DNA of 56,060 nucleotides. It comes from an uncultured Actinomycetes bacterium. Its GTDB lineage: Bacteria; Actinomycetota; Actinomycetes; Nanopelagicales; Nanopelagicaceae. The stretch spans positions 1-56,060 of the forward strand of contig CAILHY010000013.1 of assembly GCA_903834145.1 (NCBI GenBank). The letters run 5' to 3'. Shown piece by piece: positions 19,050 through 28,180 of the stretch; position 1 is the stretch's first letter; every line of letters starts with the position of its first letter. The notes under the pieces are model-generated. The model saw only the letters and a list, made by a program, of their open reading frames with translations, was not told the origin of the DNA and did not search any database. A program made the position numbers and the translations under genes.

Positions 19050-20456
19050 TTAATTATTCTTCGCTTGTTGTTTTATTCGGTTTGTTAACTCAGTGACCTG
19101 GTTATAAATGGATCGCCGTTCAGCCATTAATTGCCGAATTTTCCGGTCGGCGTGCATAACCGTGGTGTGGTCGCGCCCGCCAAACATTTGCCCGATTTTA
19201 GGAAGAGATAACTCAGTGAGTTCGCGACACAAATACATCGCAATCTGGCGGGCATTGACTAAAACCCGAGATCTCGAGGTGCCACAAAGGTCATCCATCG
19301 TCAAACTGAAATAAGCAGCCGTTTGAGCCATGATTGTTGCGCCAGTGATGTTTGGAGTTGCTTCATTTGGAATTAGATCCTTTAAAACAATCTCAGCAAG
19401 ATTTAAATCGACACCTTGCCGGTTCAAACTAGCAAAAGCAGTAACTCGAATAAGTGCACCTTCAAGCTCACGAATATTTGTGGAGATTTTACTCGCTATA
19501 TATTCCAAAACTTCATCGGAGGCATTGAGTTTATCTTGAGCGGCCTTTTTGCGAAGGATAGCAATACGAGTTTCTAGTTCCGGAGGTTGAATGTCTGTGA
19601 TTAAACCCCATTCAAAACGACTACGCAGACGGTCCTCCAAGGTTGTTAATTGTTTAGGAGGCCTATCACTAGAAATTACTATCTGTTTGTTTGCGTTATA
19701 TAAAGTGTTAAATGTATGAAAAAATTCTTCTTGGGTGCGCTCTTTGTTCTCTAAGAATTGAATATCATCAACCAAAAGAACATCTAAATCGCGATATCTA
19801 CGCTGAAAAGCAGAGGCTTTATCATCGCGGATAGAGTTAATAAAGTCATTTGTGAACTCTTCGCTTGAGACATATCGAACACGTACACCGCTATAAAGTT
19901 CTTTTGCGTAAGCTCCGATAGCGTGCAGTAAATGTGTTTTACCCAATCCTGATTCGCCGTAAATAAATAATGGGTTATACGCTTTAGCAGGCGCTTCAGC
20001 CACAGCCACCGCTGCTGCATGAGCAAATCTATTAGAGGCGCCAATAACAAAAGTTTCAAAAATGTAGCGAGGGTTAAGTTGTGAAACTTCTGAAGTTTTT
20101 ACTGCGGGTTGATCATCTCGACCGGTGCCATGTTTTGGTTGAATAATTTCAATTTCTACTTCGGGGGCGGGAGGGTTTGGTAGATCTAAACCTTCATCGA
20201 CAGTGACGGCGATATTAGTTTTCTCACCTAGTTCGCGAGAAAGAACTTCACCCACGACGGCGCGCAACCGTGTTTCAAGAACATCTTTTGCAAAAACATT
20301 GGGGGCTGCAACCAAAAAGTTAGTAGACCCGCCTGACTGGATAAGACCCAAAGGTTTTGTTAAGGCCAAAAAAGCCCTGTGTTGAGGGGCATCTACCGCC
20401 ACATCGGCAATAACCCGCGCCCAAAGGGCGGCTAAATCAGTCTCGACTACAGCCAT
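19050..20456 (-). CDS. dnaA: chromosomal replication initiator DnaA
   Basis: AAA+ initiator that binds DnaA boxes and opens the origin. The 468-residue protein has domain I (about 1-90), a linker, then the ATPase domain starting [16 protein letters not shown] with Walker A GESGLGKT (167-174), Walker [10 protein letters not shown], and a C-terminal DNA-binding domain with the signature [11 protein letters not shown]. The linker is short and lacks the long extension of Streptomyces DnaA. AAGGGGTC lies six bases before the ATG. DnaA-box-like sites immediately upstream suggest autoregulation. Confidence 0.98.
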   Translation of the reverse strand: MAVVETDLAALWARVIADVAVDAPQHRAFLALTKPLGLIQSGGSTNFLVAAPNVFAKDVLETRLRAVVGEVLSRELGEKTNIAVTVDEGLDLPNPPAPEVEIEIIQPKHGTGRDDQPAVKTSEVSQLNPRYIFETFVIGASNRFAHAAAVAVAEAPAKAYNPLFIYGESGLGKTHLLHAIGAYAKELYSGVRVRYVSSEEFTNDFINSIRDDKASAFQRRYRDLDVLLVDDIQFLENKERTQEEFFHTFNTLYNANKQIVISSDRPPKQLTTLEDRLRSRFEWGLITDIQPPELETRIAILRKKAAQDKLNASDEVLEYIASKISTNIRELEGALIRVTAFASLNRQGVDLNLAEIVLKDLIPNEATPNITGATIMAQTAAYFSLTMDDLCGTSRSRVLVNARQIAMYLCRELTELSLPKIGQMFGGRDHTTVMHADRKIRQLMAERRSIYNQVTELTNRIKQQAKNN

Positions 20457-20471
20457 ATTTGACCCCTTAAA

Positions 20472-20682
20472 CTATCCACAGGTTTTTCCACAGGCTGTGG
20501 TCTAAACCCTTACTTGAGCCTCTAACTACCGCCGGTCTATCGCCGGCCCTGTGGAGAGGTTTGAAAAATAGAGGGAAATGGCGAGAAAAGCAAGTAGTTA
20601 TCCACAAGTAAAGATCACACGAGATGACATTGAGCGTAGATGGCATTTTTTAGGAAAAGTGAGTTTGACCCAGTTATCCCCA
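20472..20682 (+). promoter_or_regulatory. second DnaA-box cluster, dnaA-rpmH spacer
   Basis: This 289-base spacer (20457-20745) has a perfect TTATCCACA at 20598-20606 and near matches CTATCCACA (20472-20480), TTTTCCACA (20484-20492) and TTATCCCCA (20674-20682). The first two lie directly upstream of the dnaA start; the last overlaps the proposed rpmH promoter. Together with the dnaA-dnaN boxes this gives a bipartite origin or autoregulatory region. Confidence 0.75.
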
Positions 20683-20694
20683 GACCTCTACCGT
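20665..20694 (+). promoter_or_regulatory. candidate promoter of the rpmH operon
   Basis: TTGACC (20665-20670), an 18-base spacer and TACCGT (20689-20694) fit a housekeeping promoter with a TANNNT -10. The DnaA-box-like TTATCCCCA lies in the spacer. TATAAC at about 20715 is an alternative -10. Confidence 0.4.
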
Positions 20695-20745
20695 TACCTC
20701 CTTGTTCCCCTCTTATAACTTTTACCGCACCTTCAAGGAGTTCTC

Positions 20746-20883
20746 ATGACAAAGCGCACTTTCCAGCCGAACGTACGCCGTCGCGCAAAGAAGCACGGAT
20801 TTCGCGCCCGCATGGCAACTCGCGCAGGACGAGCTGTTCTATCTGCCCGTCGCGCTAAAGGTCGCGCCCGCATCTCTGCGTAA
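20746..20883 (+). CDS. rpmH: 50S ribosomal protein L34
   Basis: Ribosomal large-subunit protein of 45 residues, [13 protein letters not shown] at the start and [11 protein letters not shown] at the end, with the [12 protein letters not shown] core. AAGGAG sits five bases before the ATG. It opens the rpmH-rnpA-yidD-yidC-jag-rsmG-parA-parB block, the standard order beside the origin. Confidence 0.98.
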   Translation: MTKRTFQPNVRRRAKKHGFRARMATRAGRAVLSARRAKGRARISA

Positions 20884-20892
20884 TCACACCTC

Positions 20893-21237
20893 GTGCTACC
20901 TCGTTCTGCACGTTTAACCACACCTGAAGATTTCGCACGCACAACAAAGTCCGGTTTCCGCGCTACCAGTAAATCCTTAGTCGGTTATTTATATTCAACT
21001 GGAGCTACCCACCCGGCACGCTGTGGATTGGTAATCAGCAAGAATGTGGCCGGCTCGGTTGGCCGCCATAAACTCGCTCGACAAATTAGACACGGGTTGA
21101 TTACTCACCTCAACCAGATTCCCTCAGGAAGCCTGGTTGTTATTCGCGTGCTTCCCAACACCTCCTATAAAACTTTAATCACTGATCTCGATAAGACCAT
21201 CACATCTTTGGTTGAAAAAACAATGGCCTCCACATGA
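20893..21237 (+). CDS. rnpA: ribonuclease P protein component
   Basis: Protein subunit of RNase P, which matures tRNA 5' ends. The 114-residue protein begins LPRSARLTTPEDFARTTKSG and carries the RNR-like SVGRHKLARQIRH motif, RNA-binding and typical of RnpA. GTG start nine bases after rpmH. Its stop overlaps yidD (ATGA). Confidence 0.95.
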   Translation: MLPRSARLTTPEDFARTTKSGFRATSKSLVGYLYSTGATHPARCGLVISKNVAGSVGRHKLARQIRHGLITHLNQIPSGSLVVIRVLPNTSYKTLITDLDKTITSLVEKTMAST

Positions 21238-21497
21238 GAAAATTTGCCATACAAATAGTAGGGCTCTATCAAAAATGGATCTCTCCAATGTTTCCACCTC
21301 GTTGTAAGTACTACCCATCGTGTTCGGCATATGCAATCACCGCTATTTCACGGTATGGGTTAAAAGGGTTACTGATGTCCGCCTGGCGATTATTGCGTTG
21401 CAATCCTTGGTCTCATGGCGGCGTCGATTACGTACCAGAAAAGAAAACTATTTTTAACAACCACGACAACCTAGTAATTAAGGGCGTAAACCCATGA
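21234..21497 (+). CDS. yidD: membrane protein insertion efficiency factor YidD
   Basis: Small membrane-associated protein that assists YidC. The 87-residue protein has the family core: YQKWISPMFPPRCKYYPSCS, YAITAI.RYGLKG, and LLRCNPW..GGVDYVPEK, with the three conserved cysteines. It overlaps rnpA and yidC by four bases each. Confidence 0.96.
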   Translation: MRKFAIQIVGLYQKWISPMFPPRCKYYPSCSAYAITAISRYGLKGLLMSAWRLLRCNPWSHGGVDYVPEKKTIFNNHDNLVIKGVNP

Positions 21498-22414
21498 GTA
21501 CCATCCTAAAACCCTTATATATCGCTGTTTCTTGGGTTATTGTCTCAATCCATAAACTTCTTACCCCGATCTTCTCTTCCAATAGTGGTGTCTCATGGAG
21601 CCTTTCGATCATCGGCCTTGTTATTCTCATCCGCATTCTTCTTATTCCTTTGTTTGTAAAGCAGATTAAAAGCCAACGCGCTCTCACAGCGTTACAACCA
21701 CACCTCAAAGAGATTCAAAAGAAACATAAGGATGACCGCCAAAAACAATCCGAAGAGATGATGAAGTTGTATAAAGAGCATAAAACAAATCCACTCGCAT
21801 CTTGTTTTCCAATCTTGGCGCAAGCACCAATTTTCTTTTCACTCTTTACAGTTCTAAACGGAATTGGAAAAAATCCACCCGTCGCACATGGTGTTCTCAC
21901 CCAAGCGGATGTAGTGAGTGCTCACAACGCAACCTTCTTCGGAGCACCAATTTCAGCAACTTTCCTAGGCTCCTCAAATACAACAGTTAAAATTGTTACC
22001 GTTATTTTGATTGCTTTTATGTCGTTGACAACATTCACAACTCAACGTCAATTGATGGTTAAAGGAATGCCAAAAATGGATTCCAGTAACAATATGATGT
22101 TGCAACAACAAAAAATCATGTTGTATGCGTTCCCTGTTATTTTTGCTCTCTCTGGAGTTAACTTTCCGATCGGTGTTTTGATTTACTGGTCAACAACCAA
22201 CCTTTGGACATGGGGCCAACAGTTCTATGTCATTAAAAGAAACCCCACCCCCGGATCTCCAGCTTTTATAGAGCTGCAAGAAAAACGGGCGAAAAAGAGT
22301 GGCCTGACCCTGCCAAACCCTGAACTTTCCACTGAAGAGAATCCAGCACCCACCACTGACGTTAAAGGCCAACGCCAACAACCACAAAAAAAGAAGAAGA
22401 AAAAGAAATCATAA
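21494..22414 (+). CDS. yidC: membrane protein insertase YidC
   Basis: Insertase for small membrane proteins, working alone or with SecYEG. The 306-residue protein has the Gram-positive-type layout, with an N-terminal helix, the conserved SWSLSIIGLVILIRILLIPL helix, a long cytoplasmic KEIQKKHKDDRQK hairpin and three more helices, but no large extracellular P1 domain. The conserved helix contains the Arg (RILLIP) needed for substrate insertion. The C-terminus ends in a lysine run encoded by a purine-rich tract (22384-22411) that could be slippery. Confidence 0.96.
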   Translation: MSTILKPLYIAVSWVIVSIHKLLTPIFSSNSGVSWSLSIIGLVILIRILLIPLFVKQIKSQRALTALQPHLKEIQKKHKDDRQKQSEEMMKLYKEHKTNPLASCFPILAQAPIFFSLFTVLNGIGKNPPVAHGVLTQADVVSAHNATFFGAPISATFLGSSNTTVKIVTVILIAFMSLTTFTTQRQLMVKGMPKMDSSNNMMLQQQKIMLYAFPVIFALSGVNFPIGVLIYWSTTNLWTWGQQFYVIKRNPTPGSPAFIELQEKRAKKSGLTLPNPELSTEENPAPTTDVKGQRQQPQKKKKKKKS

Positions 22415-22445
22415 ATACACCCAAATAGGTTTATAAACACACAAA

Positions 22446-22458
22446 CCCGACAATCGGG
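22446..22458 (+). promoter_or_regulatory. small hairpin before the jag ribosome binding site
   Basis: CCCGA-CAA-TCGGG forms a 5-bp stem that ends two bases before AAAGGAG of the jag gene. It lies in the 60-base yidC-jag spacer with no T-run after it. It may tune jag translation or stabilise the processed mRNA. Confidence 0.35.
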
Positions 22459-22474
22459 CTAAAGGAGCAGTGCT

Positions 22475-22987
22475 ATGAGTGAAACAGAGACCACAACGGA
22501 AAAAGTTGTTGAAAAAACAGAAGGATCCCTCATCTCTAAACTCGAGGAAGAAGGCGACATCGCCGCGGATTACCTTGAAGGCCTCCTAGATATCACTGAT
22601 CTCGATGGAGATATCGATATTGATGTGGAAAACGACCGTGCATCACTCGCTATTGTCGGCGGGAAATTACGCCACCTTGTGGGCAGTGATGGGGAAGTCC
22701 TTGATGCCATTCAGGAGTTAACGCGCCTCGCTGTCCAAACAGCAACCGGTGACCGTAGCCGCCTCATGTTAGATATTGACGGATACCGTGCTGGCCGTAA
22801 AACTGAACTTCGCCAGTTGGCTAAAGAGAGCGCTGATGAAGCGACCTCGACAAAAACGTCCATCAAATTGGCCCCTATGAATGCCTTCGAGCGCAAGATT
22901 ATTCATGACACAATCCAAACATTAGGCTTGAGTAGTGAATCCGAAGGTGAAGACCCAGATCGCTGCGTCGTCATCTTTCCAGCCTAA
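22475..22987 (+). CDS. jag: Jag/KhpB RNA-binding protein (KH and R3H domains)
   Basis: RNA-binding protein that regulates cell division and elongation mRNAs in Gram-positives. The 170-residue protein has an acidic N-terminus, a KH domain around GSDGEVLDAIQELTRLAV, and an R3H domain with RKIIH in MNAFERKIIHDTIQTLGL. It lacks the N-terminal Jag-N domain of Firmicutes, as is usual in actinobacteria. AAAGGAG precedes the ATG. Confidence 0.93.
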   Translation: MSETETTTEKVVEKTEGSLISKLEEEGDIAADYLEGLLDITDLDGDIDIDVENDRASLAIVGGKLRHLVGSDGEVLDAIQELTRLAVQTATGDRSRLMLDIDGYRAGRKTELRQLAKESADEATSTKTSIKLAPMNAFERKIIHDTIQTLGLSSESEGEDPDRCVVIFPA

Positions 22988-23005
22988 AGAGGCGCGACTA
23001 ACTTA

Positions 23006-23593
23006 ATGGTTTCACGTGAAACCTTAATTTCTCGCTATTTTCCTGGGCGCGAGAGGCAAATCGGCGCTTACGCTGACTTTCTCACATCTGCAGGGATTGA
23101 ACGCGGACTCATTGGCCCCAAAGAGGGTGACATTATATGGGAGCGCCATATTTTCAACTGCCTACCTGTTCTCTCCCTCATTCCCAAGGGAGTGAAAGTA
23201 ATAGATATTGGCTCAGGCGCCGGTTTGCCAGGAATTCCTATAGCGCTAGCCAGACCCGACCTTACGGTTGTTTTAGTGGAGCCCCTACAACGACGAGTAG
23301 ATTTCCTCAACGAGGCGCTCGGGATAATAGAGAGCGATAATGTCACTGTTTTTCGAGGAAGAGCCCAAGACGTTAAAACAAAGTCTGAAGTAGTCACAGC
23401 CCGAGCAGTTGCCCCCATGGAAAAACTCATCATTATTACCCGCCACTTACTTAAACCAGGTGGCGTTTTACTCGCCATTAAAGGAGAAAGTGCCCAAGAA
23501 GAGGCGATGCGCGTACCTGGAACTCAATTCCATGAGATCGATATGGATGACCTCCCTCAAGGCCGTGTTATTTCCCTGCGAAAACCTGGTTAA
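23006..23593 (+). CDS. rsmG: 16S rRNA 7-methylguanosine methyltransferase RsmG (GidB)
   Basis: SAM-dependent enzyme that methylates G527 of 16S rRNA. The 195-residue protein has the SAM-binding VIDIGSGAGLPGIP, VEPLQRRVDFL, and the TARAVAPM motif. The N-terminus MVSRETLI is encoded across a parS site. It lies 18 bases after jag and nine bases before parA. Confidence 0.96.
   Translation: MVSRETLISRYFPGRERQIGAYADFLTSAGIERGLIGPKEGDIIWERHIFNCLPVLSLIPKGVKVIDIGSGAGLPGIPIALARPDLTVVLVEPLQRRVDFLNEALGIIESDNVTVFRGRAQDVKTKSEVVTARAVAPMEKLIIITRHLLKPGGVLLAIKGESAQEEAMRVPGTQFHEIDMDDLPQGRVISLRKPG
23008..23023. promoter_or_regulatory. parS site 1, overlapping the rsmG start
   Basis: GGTTTCACGTGAAACC is a perfect palindrome matching 14 of 16 bases of the ParB site TGTTTCACGTGAAACA; only the outer pair differs. 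Its first base is the G of the rsmG ATG. Confidence 0.93.
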
Positions 23594-23602
23594 CTAGCGC
23601 TC

Positions 23603-24517
23603 ATGGATGATTCACGTGAAACATCACCTAAGGTGGTGATAGGTACTCGGCGCCTCAAAGAACCCATGCCAAAACCTGACCATCTTCGAATTTTCACCGT
23701 CTCTAATCAAAAAGGTGGGGTTGGAAAGACCACCACAACGGTAAATATCGCAGCCGCCCTAGCTATGGGAGGGTTGCATGTTCTTGTTGTAGACCTTGAC
23801 CCACAAGGAAACGCAAGTACCGCTTTAGGAATTGAACATCACAACAATGAGGGCATCTACGAAGTTCTTATGGGTAGTGCAAACATCAATTCAGTCGTGC
23901 AAAAAGTCGCAGGATTCCCTCGTTTGGAATGTATTTCTTCCAACACCGCACTGGCGCAAGCAGAGATTAATTTAGTCTCCATGGTTGCCCGCGAACTCCG
24001 ACTCAAGGAAGCGCTGACCGACCTTATTCAAACTAAATCAGCAATGGACCAACCCTATGATTATATTTTTATTGATTGCCCACCAAGTTTGGGGCTTCTG
24101 ACAGTAAACGCTTTAGCGGCTGCCCAAGAACTGCTTATCCCTATTCAATGCGAGTACTACGCCCTAGAAGGTCTCACGCAATTATTAGAGACCTATGGGG
24201 TTGTTAAAAAACGCCTGAATGCAGATCTCAAGCTCTCAACGATAATTTTAACAATGTTTGACGGGCGAACACGGTTAGCTAATGATGTTGCGGCAAGTGT
24301 TCGCTCCCATTTTCCGCAAGAGTTAATTGATATTCCAATTCCCCGCGCTGTGAGAGTTTCAGAAGCCCCTTCATATGGTCAAACGGTAATGACTTACGAT
24401 CCAGGTTCTCCCGGGGCTATCGCATATTTGCAAGTGGCTAGAGAAATTGCAGAACGTGGAAAACCATTTGATTCCAATGTTGTGAGCATCAACTACAAGA
24501 AAGGGGAGAGCGCATGA
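23603..24517 (+). CDS. parA: chromosome partitioning ATPase ParA (Soj)
   Basis: Nucleoid-bound ATPase that segregates origin DNA with ParB. The 304-residue protein has an N-terminal extension of about 28 residues, the deviant Walker A KGGVGKTT (37-44), the Walker A' DLDPQGNAS motif and the [16 protein letters not shown] stretch. The N-terminus MDDSRETS includes a parS site in its codons. It overlaps parB by ATGA. Confidence 0.97.
   Translation: MDDSRETSPKVVIGTRRLKEPMPKPDHLRIFTVSNQKGGVGKTTTTVNIAAALAMGGLHVLVVDLDPQGNASTALGIEHHNNEGIYEVLMGSANINSVVQKVAGFPRLECISSNTALAQAEINLVSMVARELRLKEALTDLIQTKSAMDQPYDYIFIDCPPSLGLLTVNALAAAQELLIPIQCEYYALEGLTQLLETYGVVKKRLNADLKLSTIILTMFDGRTRLANDVAASVRSHFPQELIDIPIPRAVRVSEAPSYGQTVMTYDPGSPGAIAYLQVAREIAERGKPFDSNVVSINYKKGESA
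23608..23623. promoter_or_regulatory. parS site 2, inside the parA start
   Basis: TGATTCACGTGAAACA matches 15 of 16 bases of the consensus TGTTTCACGTGAAACA. It begins at the third codon region of parA. It lies 600 bases from the first site. Confidence 0.94.
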
Positions 24518-25374
24518 GTGTAAGAAAAGGTGGACTCGGCACTAATCTCGATGCTCTAATTCCAACATCACTTTCTGTTTCCGGAGTTGAAGTTGCTCAA
24601 CAAAATGAAGTCCCGATTGGTTCTATTTCACCAAACCCAAAACAACCTCGTACGGTTTTTGACGAAGATGCACTCAATGAATTAACTCAATCCATTAAGG
24701 AAGTTGGTCTTCTTCAACCACCTGTTGTACGTGAAATCGCTCCCGGCAAGTATGAACTAATTATGGGAGAGCGCAGACTCCGTGCATCAAAAGCTGCAGG
24801 TCTTACGAGTATTCCCGTCATCATTCGCCAGACCTCGGACAATGAATTATTACGAGAAGCTCTGATTGAAAATATTCACCGTAGTCAACTTAACCCGCTT
24901 GAAGAAGGCGCCGCATACACACAAATTTTAAACGACTTTAATTACACACATGATGAACTTGCCACGAAACTAGGAAAGTCTCGCCCCCACATCACTAACA
25001 CAATGCGTTTATTAAATTTACCTGCAACGGTTCAAAGGAAAGTTGCAGCAGGAGTTCTTTCGGCGGGCCACGCCCGGGCTTTATTGGGGCTTGCAGATGA
25101 TGCCGAAATTGAGCGTCTAGCTTCAAGAATTGTTGCCGAAGGGTTGAGTGTTCGCGCAACCGAAGAAATAGTTTCCCTTGGAACTAAATCTAGAAACGCG
25201 TCAACAAAAAAGGCGTCAATTATTGAACCCCACTTGTTAGAAGTGGCTGATCGCTTATCTGGGTTGTTCGACACACGAGTGAGTGTTCAGTCAGGAAAAG
25301 CAAAAGGGAAAATAACTATTGAATTTTCCGGCAACGAAGATCTAGAAAGAATTATTGACTTACTTGAAGATTAA
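24514..25374 (+). CDS. parB: chromosome partitioning protein ParB
   Basis: CTP-dependent DNA clamp that loads at parS. The 286-residue protein begins with the ParA-interacting [13 protein letters not shown] region, then has the CTPase motifs GERRLRA and [13 protein letters not shown], a central HTH ([20 protein letters not shown]), and a C-terminal dimerisation segment ending IDLLED. It overlaps the convergent aminotransferase gene by four bases. Confidence 0.97.
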   Translation: MSVRKGGLGTNLDALIPTSLSVSGVEVAQQNEVPIGSISPNPKQPRTVFDEDALNELTQSIKEVGLLQPPVVREIAPGKYELIMGERRLRASKAAGLTSIPVIIRQTSDNELLREALIENIHRSQLNPLEEGAAYTQILNDFNYTHDELATKLGKSRPHITNTMRLLNLPATVQRKVAAGVLSAGHARALLGLADDAEIERLASRIVAEGLSVRATEEIVSLGTKSRNASTKKASIIEPHLLEVADRLSGLFDTRVSVQSGKAKGKITIEFSGNEDLERIIDLLED

Positions 25375-26639
25375 TCTTTAAGTTCAAAACCGCTACTACG
25401 CCTAGCGATCTCTTGCTTAACAACTCCACCAAGCGCTTTAATTCCATCGCGAATACGTTCTGGAGTTGGATGACAAAAAGATAAACGCATAGCCCACGTG
25501 CCATAACCGTCGGCGTAAAATGCGGTTCCTGGAACGTAAGCAACTTTGGCAACAATTGCTTTAGGAACCATCAATTTTGTATCAATCTCCGGAGGTAAAT
25601 TTACCCAGACATAAAATCCACCACCAGGTTTAGTCCAAGTTGCAGATGCTGGGAAATATTTATCTAAAGATTCTAACATTGCATCGCGGCGAACTTTATA
25701 TAAATCGCAAAATGAAGCTATCTGGTCACGCCACGGCTGATCGGCTAAATAACGGGAAATAGTTAACTGTGTGAAATTTGAAGGACAAAGAATTGAAGAC
25801 TCACTTGCAATAACAAGCTTCTCTTTTAATGAGGGCGGAACCAATGCCCAACCCACGCGTAGTCCCGGCGCAATGGTTTTAGAGAATGTACCTAAGTAAA
25901 TAACATTTTCACTATCTTGAGCCCGCATGGCGTTGGGTGATGGCCGATCGAAACCGAGAAGACCATACGGATTATCTTCAACAACAAAAATTCCAGCATC
26001 GCGACAAATTTCGAGAATTTCTGTGCGGCGGTCCGCGGGCAAAAGAGCACCCGTTGGGTTTTGGTAATTCGGAATCAAATACAAAAACTTAATTTTCTTT
26101 CCGGCGCCACGAACAGTGGTAATCGCATCTCTAAGTGCCTGTGGCACCAAACCTTGCTCATCGAGTTCAACATGGATGACTTGAGCCTCATACTGATGGA
26201 AAGTTCCGAGGGCTCCAACATAAGAAGGAGCCTCAACCAACACAACATCACCCGGATCAATAAAAATACGAGAAATTAAATCCAAAGCTTGTTGAGAACC
26301 TGTTGTCACAATAATGTCGTCAGGGTTCGCCCGAATACCTTCAAGTGCCATAACGTCGCAGATTTGTTCACGTAATAAAGGATGGCCTTGACCGCTTCCA
26401 TACTGCAAGGCTTCAGCTCCGTTGGTCAAAATCAAATCACTAACAACAGAGGCCATCATGTCCATAGGTAGGGCAGAAAGATTAGGCATGCCGCCTGCCA
26501 AAGAGACAATTTCTGGGCGAGAAGCCACAGCGAAAAGTGAACGAATTTCGCTGGGTTGCATCCCGGCCGCACGCAGGGCGAAACGCTCCTCAAGATTTTG
26601 AGGAGCTCCTGTTTGATGGCGGCTTATAAGTTCAGACAT
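25371..26639 (-). CDS. PLP-dependent aminotransferase (class I/II, 2-aminoadipate/valine type)
   Basis: Cytosolic pyridoxal-phosphate enzyme that transfers amino groups. The 422-residue protein has the fold-type I landmarks: substrate loop [32 protein letters not shown], the [10 protein letters not shown] turn, PLP-binding D222 in VEDNPYGLL, and the Schiff-base lysine K254 in [12 protein letters not shown]. Its closest-looking families are LysN/2-aminoadipate and MocR-type aminotransferases; there is no GntR domain. The substrate is not predictable. It lies 38 bases after cwlM and its stop overlaps parB. Confidence 0.88.
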   Translation of the reverse strand: MSELISRHQTGAPQNLEERFALRAAGMQPSEIRSLFAVASRPEIVSLAGGMPNLSALPMDMMASVVSDLILTNGAEALQYGSGQGHPLLREQICDVMALEGIRANPDDIIVTTGSQQALDLISRIFIDPGDVVLVEAPSYVGALGTFHQYEAQVIHVELDEQGLVPQALRDAITTVRGAGKKIKFLYLIPNYQNPTGALLPADRRTEILEICRDAGIFVVEDNPYGLLGFDRPSPNAMRAQDSENVIYLGTFSKTIAPGLRVGWALVPPSLKEKLVIASESSILCPSNFTQLTISRYLADQPWRDQIASFCDLYKVRRDAMLESLDKYFPASATWTKPGGGFYVWVNLPPEIDTKLMVPKAIVAKVAYVPGTAFYADGYGTWAMRLSFCHPTPERIRDGIKALGGVVKQEIARRSSGFELKD

Positions 26640-26677
26640 TGGGGAAGTGTGCCATAAAGGGGCGTACTTCCGAGAAC

Positions 26678-27811
26678 CTATTTACGAATTCCGGCTTTAC
26701 GAAGGTCAGAAAGCCGTAACGTGCCTGTCTTTGCATCATCCTCTGAAGCTAAATACAAGCGCTGAATCGCGATGACTACGGACTCTGCAATGACATCTCG
26801 GAAATCAGGACGGCTTAAACGCTCAGCATCTCCAGAATTTGAGGCATAACCTAAATCAATTCTGACGGTAGGAGCTTTTGTAAGTCTCAATAAATCCCAT
26901 GTCTTTTCATGTGTTCGGCAATTGAGTAGATCAGTCCGCGCACAAATTTCGCGTTGGACGATGGAGGCAAAACGCTCACCCACCACGGAGTGGATTCCGT
27001 GTGCATGGCTCCCGTAAAAATAAGTGGCAACTCCATGCGCCTTCTCGTTGGTATAACTATCTAAATGCAATGAAATTATTAAATCGGCACTGGTTTCATT
27101 GGCGAACACCAAACGTTGCCCTTCCGAAGGGGAGTTGTTCCCACCGCGTGTCAGGAAAACGCTCACACCTAAGGCTAAAAGCCTGCCTTCTAAGCGTTGT
27201 GCAACATCGTAGACAACCTCTGCCTCATTAATCCCATGACCGACGTAACCCTGATCACTACCGCCACAACTAGGATCTAAAACAATCACCTTATTGGCCA
27301 GCGCTGGTCCGCGATTCTTTTGCATTGCACTTTCTCTCAGAATGGCAGGGGCACCTCCAGAAACAGTTCGTGATAAGCGCATAAGAGCAGTAATTGTGGC
27401 GGGACCACATTTTCCATCAACGGAAACACCTGCCGATTTTTGGAATTCCCTAACAGCGCTTTCGGATCGTTCTCCGAAAACACCATCGACTCTTCCGCAA
27501 TCGAATCCCATTTCAGTCAGTCGTGCCTGAAGTGTGGCGACATCATCGCCGCGCATAAGTGGAGAAGGTTGAAGATATAAGGAGCGATCACCCAATTTCC
27601 AACGGGCTTCCTCGAGTGAGCGAAGAGTTACTGCATCAACAAAACCAGTAACAACCAATCCTCGAGATTGTTGAAATGCTCTGACGGAATCGGCGACTGC
27701 AGAATCAAAAGAATCATGAACGAAAGACAACAAACCTAAACGATGCAAAATATTGATGACATGAGTCACCACATCGTTTCGATCTGTTAATTTAAGCGGT
27801 AATTCGTCCAT
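26678..27811 (-). CDS. cwlM: CwlM-like amidase-fold protein with two peptidoglycan-binding domains
   Basis: Related to actinobacterial CwlM, an essential cytoplasmic activator of MurA that is phosphorylated by PknB in mycobacteria. The 377-residue protein has no signal peptide; two PG_binding_1 domains (about 15-70 and 85-147); and an amidase_3 domain (about 174-355). Zinc ligands appear partly lost: the first His, normally in DPGHGG, is Cys182 (DPSCGG), while E196 and H249 are present, and the catalytic Glu is Asp319 (IDLGYASN). It is the third gene of the trxB-trxA-cwlM run, in the standard parAB neighbourhood. A regulatory pseudoenzyme is the favoured reading. Confidence 0.85.
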   Translation of the reverse strand: MDELPLKLTDRNDVVTHVINILHRLGLLSFVHDSFDSAVADSVRAFQQSRGLVVTGFVDAVTLRSLEEARWKLGDRSLYLQPSPLMRGDDVATLQARLTEMGFDCGRVDGVFGERSESAVREFQKSAGVSVDGKCGPATITALMRLSRTVSGGAPAILRESAMQKNRGPALANKVIVLDPSCGGSDQGYVGHGINEAEVVYDVAQRLEGRLLALGVSVFLTRGGNNSPSEGQRLVFANETSADLIISLHLDSYTNEKAHGVATYFYGSHAHGIHSVVGERFASIVQREICARTDLLNCRTHEKTWDLLRLTKAPTVRIDLGYASNSGDAERLSRPDFRDVIAESVVIAIQRLYLASEDDAKTGTLRLSDLRKAGIRK

Positions 27812-27821
27812 CAGCTTCTAT

Positions 27822-28145
27822 TTAAAGAAATGATTCGAGTTCTTTCAAGAGCGCAGGCTTTGGTTTTGCGCCGATGATTGATTTAACTACCTCGCCATTA
27901 ACGAAAACGTTAAGGGTTGGAATTGAAGTAATTCCATATTTAATCGCGATCGCAGATTCTTCATCGGTATTGAGTTTTACAATCTTGATCTTTCCACCAT
28001 GCTCTTTAGATATTTCCTCAAGAATGGGTGCCACTGCACGACAAGGTCCACACCATTCAGCCCAAAAATCCACCAAAACCGGTGTAGTGCTCTTCAAAAC
28101 CGACTCATCAAAAGTGGAAGTGGTTACATGCTCTAGTGCGCTCAT
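27822..28145 (-). CDS. trxA: thioredoxin
   Basis: Small disulfide reductase, 107 residues, with active site WCGPC (31-35) in VDFWAEWCGPCRAVAP, cis-Pro loop SIPTLNVF and the final FL helix. AAAGGAG precedes the ATG. It lies between trxB and cwlM. Confidence 0.97.
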   Translation of the reverse strand: MSALEHVTTSTFDESVLKSTTPVLVDFWAEWCGPCRAVAPILEEISKEHGGKIKIVKLNTDEESAIAIKYGITSIPTLNVFVNGEVVKSIIGAKPKPALLKELESFL

Positions 28146-28180
28146 CGACTGCTCCTTTTTGGGTTTTCTAACGGCTTACT

